Source of the DNA: Haloferula helveola | GTDB lineage: Bacteria > Verrucomicrobiota > Verrucomicrobiia > Verrucomicrobiales > Akkermansiaceae | Reading direction: 5' to 3' | Assembly: GCF_037076345.1 (NCBI RefSeq) | Contig: NZ_AP024702.1 | Coordinates: 434,001-498,000 of the forward strand | Length of the DNA stretch: 64,000 bases | In this document: positions 8,762 to 17,800 of the stretch, piece by piece | Layout of the letters: each line of letters opens with the position of its first letter | Numbering within the stretch: the stretch's first letter is position 1 | Translations under genes and position numbers: made by a program | The notes under the pieces: generated by a model | What the model was told of the DNA's origin: nothing | Seen by the model: the letters and a program-made list of their open reading frames with translations, nothing else | Database searches by the model: none

Positions 8762-9384
8762 AGTCGGAACCGGTCCGTTTCGCCGCCGACCTCGGGCTCG
8801 CTTCCTGCCACACCTGCGGGAAGCTCAGTCCGGTGAAGTCCGGGCATTGCCCGCGCTGCGGAAGCGGCCTGCACCTCAGGAAACCCGACAGCCTCGCGCG
8901 CACGCTCGCTTTCCTCCTCGGCTCCATCGCCTTTTACATCCCCGCCATGTCGCTCCCGGTGATGAACGTCAGCGGACTCGGTGGCGGTGAGCAGAGCACG
9001 ATCCTATCGGGCGTCGTCACCTTCTGGGAAATGGGCTCCTATCCGGTTGCGATCATCATTTTCACGGCGAGCGTGCTGATCCCGATCCTCAAGATCGCGG
9101 CACTCGCCTGGCTCTGTCTCGCAGCGACCGGCCGCTTCAGCGGCACTCACAAAAAGATGGCGCTCACCTATCACATCACCGAACTCGTCGGCCGCTGGTC
9201 GATGGTCGATGTGTTCGTGGTCGCCATCCTCGCCTGCCTCGTCCGGCTCGGCAATCTCATGACCATCACTCCCGGCCCGGCCGCTTTATCCTTCGCGGCC
9301 GTGGTGATCCTGACCATGCTGTCGGCGATGTCCTTCGACCCGCGGTTGCTTTGGGACCAACGCCGCGCCACCCCCACTCCATGA
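8758..9384 (+). CDS. Paraquat-inducible protein A family membrane protein (second PqiA half)
   Basis: The ATG at 8758 overlaps the previous stop, and the protein is 208 residues. It repeats the layout of its neighbour: zinc ribbon CHTCGK and CPRCGS (residues 17-37), then four hydrophobic segments. PVMNVSGLGG in the first loop and MVDVFVVAILACLVRLG in the third membrane segment are typical of PqiA. Together with the preceding gene it makes the equivalent of one full PqiA. Its stop overlaps the pqiB start (ATGA at 9381-9384), so the four genes are tightly coupled. Confidence 0.9.
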   Translation: MKSEPVRFAADLGLASCHTCGKLSPVKSGHCPRCGSGLHLRKPDSLARTLAFLLGSIAFYIPAMSLPVMNVSGLGGGEQSTILSGVVTFWEMGSYPVAIIIFTASVLIPILKIAALAWLCLAATGRFSGTHKKMALTYHITELVGRWSMVDVFVVAILACLVRLGNLMTITPGPAALSFAAVVILTMLSAMSFDPRLLWDQRRATPTP

Positions 9385-11027
9385 GCGAGTCCTCCAACGA
9401 ACTCCAAGCGACCGTCCGCAAGCGCCGCCGTCTGAGCAGTGTCTGGCTGGTGCCGCTTGTCGCGCTCGGTCTCGCAGGCTGGTTGATCTGGAAGAACCGA
9501 TCCGACCTCGGACCACTCGCCATCGTTTCGTTCGAAACCGCCGAAGGCATCTCGGCGAACAAGACCGAAGTCCGCTGCCGGTCGGTCAAGGTCGGCATGG
9601 TCGAGAACGTCCGTCTCGCCGATGACCTCGGAAGCGTCGACGTGGATCTCCGTATCGCGCCCACCTACTCCGAGTTGCTGCGCGACGGCACCCGATTCTG
9701 GGTCGTGCGACCACGGGTATCGACCAGCACGGTCTCGGGCCTCGGAACCCTCATCACCGGTGCCTACATCGAACTGGACCCGGGTGAAGGCGGAGCTGCC
9801 GCCGAATTCTTCACCGGCCTCGAGGAGCCGCCGGTCACCGGCGCGAACGTGCCCGGACTCCGCCTCAGCCTCGTCGCCAAGGACGCCGGGTCGCTGAGCG
9901 TCGGCTCGTCGATCTACTACCGCGGATTCGTCGTCGGCCAGGTCGAGCGCAGCAGCCTCGATGTCGATGCCCGGCGGGTCCGCTTCGACGTCTTCATCCG
10001 CGAATCCTTCGCTCCGCTGGTCCGCACCGGAACCCGATTTTGGAACACCAGCGGGTTCGACGTGAGCGCCGGCGCGGAGGGTTTCAAGTTCAAGACCCCG
10101 TCGGTCCAGGCGCTCGTCAGCGGAGGCGCCAGCTTCTCGACTCCGACCGAGTTGCTCGCGACTCCCCCGGTGGAGAACGGTGCTGTCTTCACCCTCCATC
10201 CGGACGAGAAGGCAGCCATCGATTCCACCTTCGAACCGGACCGCAGGCTGCTGCTTCTGTTCAACCAATCCGTGCGGGGCCTCCAACGTGACGCTCCGGT
10301 CGAGTTCAGAGGCATCCCTCTTGGCCGGGTGGTCGACATTCCGCTCGCCCTGGCCGAACCCGGCGACCAGCGGATTCCTGTGCTGATCGAGCTCGACACC
10401 AAAGCATTCCGGCAGGCATCCGCCCGCTTGCCCGACGATGCGATCGACTTTGCCAAAGCCGTGGAAGCGGGACTTCGGGCGCGCCTGGCAACCGGCTCCC
10501 TCATTACAGGAGCGCTTTACGTCGACCTCGACATTTTCCCGGACGCCGAACCTGCCAAACTCGAGAAACGCGGCGAGTATGACGTGATCCCGACGCTCTC
10601 GTCCGGCCTCGCCCAGTTGGAGGCGAAGCTGAATTCCATCCTCGCAAAGATTGAAGCGCTTCCTCTCGACGACACGCTTACGAAGTTCGGCAATGCCGCG
10701 GACGAAGCGGCAACGACGCTGGCGGAGTCGCGGCAGAGCCTTGCGAAGCTTGAGGAGACACTTGGCGAGATCCAGACCTTCGTAGCCGCTGATTCCACCC
10801 AGCAACTTCCCGAAGACCTCAGCAACACGCTTGCTGAACTGAAGACATCGATCGAGTCCCTTGGGCCCAGCGGTGCGGTCCAAGGCGATCTCCGCCGCAC
10901 GCTCGACGAACTGCGTGCCGCCCTGCGCTCCTTCGAGTCCCTTTCCAACACGATCGATGAGAAACCGAACTCGCTGCTTTTCGGACGCGACTCATCCGGT
11001 GACCCGATCCCGAAGGCTCGTCGCTGA
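9381..11027 (+). CDS. pqiB: PqiB-like intermembrane lipid-transport protein with MCE domains
   Basis: The start at 9381 (MSESSNELQ) overlaps the previous stop and gives 548 residues, the size of E. coli PqiB. A single membrane anchor lies at about residues 15-35 (LSSVWLVPLVALGLAGWLIW). Three MCE-type beta domains follow (about 45-150, 160-260 and 285-400), with repeated G-TRFW motifs (DGTRFWVVRP, TGTRFWNTSG). Residues 410-530 are helical and heptad-rich (LEAKLNSILAKIEALP ... LAKLEETLGEIQ), as in the PqiB needle that spans the periplasm. It should form a hexameric lipid tunnel with PqiA and PqiC. Confidence 0.92.
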   Translation: MSESSNELQATVRKRRRLSSVWLVPLVALGLAGWLIWKNRSDLGPLAIVSFETAEGISANKTEVRCRSVKVGMVENVRLADDLGSVDVDLRIAPTYSELLRDGTRFWVVRPRVSTSTVSGLGTLITGAYIELDPGEGGAAAEFFTGLEEPPVTGANVPGLRLSLVAKDAGSLSVGSSIYYRGFVVGQVERSSLDVDARRVRFDVFIRESFAPLVRTGTRFWNTSGFDVSAGAEGFKFKTPSVQALVSGGASFSTPTELLATPPVENGAVFTLHPDEKAAIDSTFEPDRRLLLLFNQSVRGLQRDAPVEFRGIPLGRVVDIPLALAEPGDQRIPVLIELDTKAFRQASARLPDDAIDFAKAVEAGLRARLATGSLITGALYVDLDIFPDAEPAKLEKRGEYDVIPTLSSGLAQLEAKLNSILAKIEALPLDDTLTKFGNAADEAATTLAESRQSLAKLEETLGEIQTFVAADSTQQLPEDLSNTLAELKTSIESLGPSGAVQGDLRRTLDELRAALRSFESLSNTIDEKPNSLLFGRDSSGDPIPKARR

Positions 11028-11040
11028 CGCTCCTCGCCCA

Positions 11041-11688
11041 ATGATCCAATTTCCAATGCCAAGTTCCAAAACGAGCCGCTCCGACTCCAAACCCGCCAGT
11101 GCCCGGATTTCTTCGTTTTGGCATGGCTGCTTGGTCATTGGAAATTGCTGCGCCCTTTTCATCGCGCTCGGTTTCCTGAGCGCCTGCGCCCCCGCCAAGC
11201 AGTATTACCTTCTGACTCCCGAAGGACCCGCGCCATCCGGCGGCGGAACCGGCATCGGAGTCGGACCCGTGGCGCTCGCTGCCTACCTCGACCGTCCCAA
11301 CATGGTCTTCCAGCAAGGCGGCAACCAACTCGCGCTTGCCGAGTCCCATCGCTGGGCTGGTGATCTGGAGGACAACATCTCATCGGTGGTCGCCGCCAAT
11401 CTGGGGCGCCGCATGAATACCGGCAATGTCCGCAGCTATCCGTGGGCCGACGACAGCGACCTGCGATACCAGATCAGCATCGACATCCGCCAACTCCACG
11501 GCACGCCTGACGGAGATGCTTTCATCGAAGCCGCGTGGCGCGTCTACTCGCTGCCCGACCGCCGGATGACGACCACCAAGACCTGGTCGGGCCGTGAACC
11601 GATGCAGGCCGACGGCTACGATGCCCTCGCCGCCGCCGAGTCACGCCTTCTCGCCCGCCTCGCCAGCCAGATCGCTGCGTCGCTCTAA
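11041..11688 (+). CDS. pqiC: PqiC-like (ABC-type transport auxiliary) outer-membrane lipoprotein
   Basis: The mature part is typical of PqiC/YmbA: YYLLTPEGP just after the lipobox Cys (LGFLSAC), then IGVGPVALAAYLDRPNMV and LSAAESRLLARLASQIAASL-like ends. PqiC is the outer-membrane partner of PqiB. The start is uncertain. The ATG at 11041 leaves a 40-residue polar lead before the signal core, whereas an in-frame TTG at 11131 gives a compact signal peptide (VIGNCCALFIALGFLSAC). The lead region lies inside an intergenic-type inverted repeat, which favours the TTG start. It is 13 bases after pqiB and last in the operon. Confidence 0.85.
   Translation: MIQFPMPSSKTSRSDSKPASARISSFWHGCLVIGNCCALFIALGFLSACAPAKQYYLLTPEGPAPSGGGTGIGVGPVALAAYLDRPNMVFQQGGNQLALAESHRWAGDLEDNISSVVAANLGRRMNTGNVRSYPWADDSDLRYQISIDIRQLHGTPDGDAFIEAAWRVYSLPDRRMTTTKTWSGREPMQADGYDALAAAESRLLARLASQIAASL
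11047..11147. repeat. Inverted repeat overlapping the pqiC 5' end
   Basis: CAATTTCCAATG at 11047-11058 is matched by its reverse complement at 11136-11147, and CCAAAACG near 11064 pairs with CGTTTTGG further in, so the arms are nested. This style of TTCCAA/TTGGAA repeat is usually intergenic, and a related heptamer run occurs at 26676-26703. It suggests that the first 30 codons of the longer pqiC frame are not coding. Confidence 0.55.
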
Positions 11689-11689
11689 C

Positions 11690-11742
11690 GGAGTGGTGCT
11701 TTTCAAGCGCCATGACCAGTGCCGAGCGGATTTCAACCGCCC
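11690..11742. repeat. REP-like repeat, copy 1
   Basis: The first 24 bases (11690-11713) match 27899-27922 at 22 of 24 positions. In both copies the segment can fold on itself (GGYGCTT / AAGCGCC). Downstream, GAGCGG and CCGC segments form a second, weaker fold. The rest of the 198-base gap before the RHS gene shows nothing I can name. Confidence 0.6.
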
Positions 11743-11886
11743 CGCGCCGGTGGCTCGAAACAGTCCCATTGACCGCCGAATCGGCTGGGTCTACAAGCGA
11801 GTCATACCCATAGCTCTCCATGCGCCGTTCGCCTTATCCGGCAAACGTTCGCAATGAGCCGTGGGGGCAATAAACCCCCTCCATCC

Positions 11887-14800
11887 ATGAAGCCCCACTT
11901 GCGCGCGCTTATCGCCGCCACTCTCGTTTCTTGTGCTCTTGGCGACACTTCCACCTCCCCGCCCGTCCTCCAACTCGCCAGCGGACTCCCGGGCCAGCAG
12001 GTGCGATTGGGCTGGGCATCCGAAGCAGGCCTCCGCTACTCGATCGAGCGCTCGGAGGTTCTTGGAGCGGGAAGCGACTGGAGCGTGGTCGCGATTGTCG
12101 ATTCGACCGGTGCATCGAGTGAGTGGACCGACCCGCTGCCGACGAAAACGCGGGCCTTCTACCGAATCGTCCAACCGCAGGCCGAGGTGTTTTCAATTGC
12201 CGAGCCCATCCTTGCATCAACCGGCGGAGCGCTCGTGATCCGGGGCCAGTGCATCCCCAACAATTCCTTCCTCACCCTCGACATCGACGGACTCGGCCTG
12301 GCCTCGGCAGCGCTTGTCGCCAATGGTGCCGGTGAATGGATCGCGACCTTTCCCGGTCCCTATGCGCCGGGCGCCCTCGTTCTCTCGGCCGAGATCATCG
12401 ATGGCGGCGGCAGTGTGCTCGCGCCCGTGGACATCGGAATCACGATCACCGAGACCGGCTTCGCTTCCGACGCGCCACCAAATACCCTGCCACCTGCGGC
12501 GCCGTACCCGATGGGCGCATCGATCCCCGTCCCCGGTGTCGGGGTCGTCATCAAGAAGCACCCGGGAAACAGTGCCGCCCGCAACGGCGTGGACGACGAC
12601 TGCGACGGACTCGACGACACGTCACTGAATCCGCTCGCCGCCTCGATCCCCGTACCGGGAGTCGGCGTGGTGGTGAAAAAGGGCAGCGGGGGGAATGCCC
12701 GGCGCGATCAGGACGACGACGGCGACTGCATCCTCACCGCGCCGGAATACTCGTCCGCCGTGCGATTGCGCCCGGGCCAGAACGGAATGCCCGGTGAGGT
12801 CTCGCTCGAATATGACGCCATCACGCTCGTAAGCCCGGCAGGGCCACCGGTTTCCTGGATGATGTGCTATCGCTCGATGGCGGAAGTAAGCTCCGGCCAC
12901 GGATCAGGCTGGGACTTCGCCTACAACATCTCGATCGACGCCACTTCAAACGTCGCGCCGGTTCTCCGGGTGCGGGACGGCAGCGGCCGCAACGACGAGT
13001 TCCGGCGGGCGAACGACGGCACCTACAGCGCCGATGGCTTTTCGCGGGTTGGCGAGTTCGTCGGCGATGTCTTCACGCTCACGTTCGCAAACGGTGGCAC
13101 CTGGACTTTCCATCCCGTCGACGGCTCCACGACCAGCGGGAAGATCGAGACGATCACGGACCCCAATGGCAACACACTCACCTGCACCTACGACCCCTCC
13201 GGACAAATCAAGGAGGTCGAAGACGGCTTCGGCCGTGATCTCGGCGTCGCTTGGTCCGGGAATCGGATCATCTCGATCACCGATCATACCGGACGGAGCG
13301 TATCGTTCACCTACTACGGCGCCTTGGAGAGCGGCGGATCGGAAGGAGATCTGAAGTCGATCGGTTGCCCGACGGAATCCGGGCTTGCCCCTCTCGCCGG
13401 CGACACCGTGTTTACCTACTCCACCGGCACGGGCATTTCCCGCCTTGATCACAACCTGCTGTCCATCACCGATGGTGCCGGACGGGTACTGGAATCATTC
13501 ACCTACGCGGCGACCGCCAACTCGCGGGCGCTTGAGTTTGACTCGGTTGTTGCTCACAGCGCGCATGTGCTGCCGGCCAAAACCGAGATCAGCCATTCGA
13601 TCGTCGCGGGTCGCCACGTGGTCTATGACAACGACGAACTCGGCCGCGTCACCGAGGTCCACTTCGACCGCCTGCATCGCCCGCTCGTCTGCCGGTCGCA
13701 CACCGGCTTTCACCCCACTCCTGGCAGCGCGGTCGCCCCTTCTGATTTCCCGCTCCCTGGCAAGCTCCGCAGTTCGGACCCGGAGTTCTTTGAAACCACC
13801 TGGACCTACAACGCGGACTCGAACGTCAGTTCGATGATCGCTGCCGACGGTTCCGGGATGCTCACCACCTACGAACAGGATCTCAATCCCCGATGCCCGG
13901 TCATCGAACGCGGCAACGCACGCGTTCAGACGCTCGTTTCCTCGCTTGGCGAAAAGCGCAGCATCACCATGCGACACGAGCCCGGCTTCGGCACTCCGGA
14001 GTGCGCCCGGCCGGGCAACCCCATTGGCGGGCTTCTGGTCAAGGGAGGCAGAAACCCGGGAAGCAGCCCCTCGTGCCGCCCCGGCAATCCGATCGGAGGA
14101 CTCAACATCAAGGTCGGCAAGAACCCCGGCGGAAACTACTCGGGAAGAAGTTCGGCATCCGGCACGACCACCCGCCGCCGCGTCGAAGTGCTGAAGTCGA
14201 ACAAGCAGGGTGATCCGAATGCCAACCGATACGACTTCGGCAGCTCCGGTCACACCACCCGCCGCCGGGTCGAGGTTCTGAAATCAAACAAACAAGGCGA
14301 CCCCGACGCCAACCGCTACGACTTCGGCACGGCTACGCCCGGTCACTCCACCCGACGCCGTGTCGAGGTGCTGAAGTCGAACAAGCAAGGCGACCCTGAT
14401 GCCAACCGATACGACTTCGGTTCCCCTTCCCTATACGCCGGAAAGAAAGGCTACGATGCTTACCAGGTTAGAGCCGACATGGGGCCTGCCGGAGCGTTTT
14501 CCGAACACGTCGACGACGACTGCGACGGTTCGGTCGATGACAGCCCGATCGACACGTTCACGTGGACCCAGACCTCCGGTCCATACTCCCGGCTGAGCAG
14601 CCTGACCACTTCGCACGGTCAGACCTTCACGTGGGCCTACGATGCCAATGGCAACTGCATCGCCGCCCAGTCGCCGGTCACGGGAGGAGGAGCGATCTAC
14701 CTCCACGACGGGCTGGGCCGTCTGACCGAAATCACCATCGGCAACGGAGCAACGGGCGAATTCCACGACACACTGACCTACGGACCGGACGGCTACCTCC

Positions 14801-17800
14801 AGTCGTATACCAAAGACAGCACCGCCGGTGGCAGGAATCTCGTCACGGCTTTCGAATACGATGCGCTGGGTCGCTGCACGCGGATCGTGGATCCGATGAA
14901 CGACGATTGGTTGCTCGACTGGAGCGCCCTCGACGTCTGCACCAAGACGCAGTCACCGCCCGTCGCCGGACAGCGCATCGCCACCGACTTCGTTTACGAT
15001 GCGTCGGGCCGGCTGGTCCGGTGCGACATCGAACACCGTGACTCGACCGGAGCTCTCGATCCCACCAACCCCGCCTACTCGACCTTCTGGGTTTATGATT
15101 CCCGCGGGAGACTGTCTCGAATCGCGGACGAGGATCGCCCCACCGACAACACCGGCCTCCTCGAGCCCGACCCGCTCACGGTCGACAGCTTCGCCCTGAC
15201 GGACTTCACCTACGACGATGCCGGCCAGCTCCGGCGTGCCAGCACCCCGGCCGCGAACCGGGGCCAAGCCACCGATTCCGCCGTCGACCTCACCTATGAC
15301 GAACGCGGACTGCTTCACCACGTGATCGCCGGCGGCAGCGGCAACCCCGACGCGGTGACCACCGAATACGACTACGACACGCTCGGCGCCTGCGTCCGCG
15401 AAGCCTGCCTCGCCCCCGACGGAGGGGAAACCTTGTACGGCTACGACGGCTACCATCGTCGTTCGTCCGTCACCGATGCGATGGGCAACGAAGCGGTCTT
15501 CAGCTATGACGAAGGTGGCCGGATCACGACCTCGATCTATGGCGAAACCAGCGACGTTCCGGGAAGCACCAACAACACGCTGCTGGCGCGGACTACCGCG
15601 GAATACGGCAACAACGAGAACTGGGACTTCGGCGGCGGAACCGATTTGAGGCGAAGGTTCATAGCCCGGGGAATCAAGGCCGAGGTCCGGCGATTGGTAG
15701 ACGTGAGCGGATCGAGGAAGAAGGACGACGGCAGCGGTTACAGGATGCCGACCGTTGCCCGACCCTGCCCCCGCGACCGACCCTTCCGCTGCGGTGACGG
15801 CTCCTGCCGGGCCTTCTTCGACGTCTATCAGGAGGACGACGTGATCGAGACCGAACGCTTCTCGCCCGGTGACAGCCCGCCGTTCGATACCGAAACGCTT
15901 GTGCTCGACCGGTCTCCCGCCGGACTCCTGATGAACGTCACGCTCAACGGCGATCTGCTCGACTCCTTCACCTACGACAGCAACGGTGCCTTGAGTTCGA
16001 TCTCGAACTCGGCCCGCACGGTCGACTTCAACCGCGATGGGCGGGAAGACATCGTGCTGTGTACCGTGAACAATGTCATCAAGGTCACCCTTCCTCCGCC
16101 CAACATGGCACTGGTACACACCATCAGCCGGAATGCTCTCGGCAGAGTCACAGCCGTCACCGATGGCGCGGGCAATGCGAGCACCTTTACCTACGACTCT
16201 CTCGGGCGCGTCACCTCCGAGACCGCACCCGGCCGTGCTCCTGTCACCTTCGCTTACGATGGCACCGACGCGACTGGCGACTACACCGTGGTCTCCGCAT
16301 GCGACATCGACAACACCGGCGCGGTTCGGGAAAACGGGCGCTACGTCCTTCGCGCCGGTGTCCCGCTGAGCTTCACCGACTCGAACGGTTACTCCGGCGG
16401 CTTCACCTATGACGGCCTCGACCGCCTGACCCGCTGCGACTACCCCGACGGCACCTACGAGGAGTTCGATTATGACTCGCGGGGCATCCTCAGCAGCATT
16501 CGCCACAGGGACGGCAGCACGACCAACCCGCTCTCCGATCCTTTGACCCACATCAAGCGGATCAGCCACACGAGCCCCCCTCCCGGCGTCGTCGCAAGCG
16601 GCGACATCTTCTACGAATACGATGGCCTGGGCCGCCTCGTCAGCGCGTCACAGGATTCGTCGCTGGTGACGATGACTTGGGATTCGATCGGCAATCCGAC
16701 CAGCGAAACGAGCAACGGCCTCACCGTCTCACGCACCTTCAACCATCGCGGCCGCACCGGCGTCACCTATCCCGACTCGACCTCGGTCAGCGAAGCCCGC
16801 AACGAACTTGGGCAACTGACCGACGTCGGCGGCAACCTGATCCGCTACGTCGGCACACGGATCTACCAGACGGAGCAAACCAACGGCGTCATCACCACCT
16901 ACTCCTATCGAGGAGAAGGCGACACCTCGCCGCCCGGCGACGCGTCCTACGGAAGTTGTGTCCGGGTGACCGCGGTCCATGGCACCACCACCCTGGCCGA
17001 CACCTTCATCCAGCACTCGCCCGACCAGCTCGTCACCGAAGCCCATACCCTCTTCTCGGCCGATGTCACCGGCCCGTCCCGGACGAGAACCTATGGCTAC
17101 GATGGACTCGGACGACTCACCAGCGCACTCACCCAGCGGCGAGAAACACTCGGCGGCGCCGTCCAGACCGAGAGCGATATTTCGTACACTCTCGATACCG
17201 CGGGCCGTCGCCTCGTCACGACGGGCGGACGGTATTCCGGCAGCTATACCCAAGACTCCGCCAACCCGCCCGGTGACCATCAGGCGGGCCAGTACACGAC
17301 GTGGCCCGGCGGCAATCTCGAATGGGACGAGCGGGGCAGCCTGACGTTGCTGGGTGACGGCCCCGACTACATCGATTTCGACAGCGACAACGACGGCCGC
17401 CTCGTCGCCCTCAACGATCCTGCCGTCGGCACCCCGATTGTCGGCTACACCTACGACGCCCTCGGCCGTCTCTCCACGCGCACCGAATACGACAACGTCA
17501 ACGGCCTTCCTCCCGTGACCACCTCCGTGGTTTATGACGGAACCACGGCGGTGCAGGAACTCGACGACCCGAATGGCACCGGCCAACTCTCGGCGGCACT
17601 CACGTTCGTCTGCGACGACGGCGGCTTCAAACACTGCATCTCCACCCGCAACGGGACCTACTATTACCCCATGAACACCTCGTCGAGGCAGACGCCGGGG
17701 TATCTTCGCGGCATCAAGATCAACCTTGGTCTCGGACTCACCTCCAACACCGGCGCCGTGCTCGAGCGCTACGATCAGGATGAAGCGGGTGAGCCGCTGC

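Noticed and set aside
9171-10883. 570-residue open frame on the minus strand
   Set aside because: It lies wholly opposite the pqiA/pqiB genes and has no motif; long antisense frames are expected at this base composition.
14167-14421. Tandem repeats considered as a CRISPR array
   Set aside because: Units are 75 bases, in frame, protein-coding and separated by only 12-18 bases.
14953-16569. 538-residue open frame on the minus strand within the RHS gene
   Set aside because: Shadow of the YD repeats: Val/Gly/Arg-rich, no start signals or family features.
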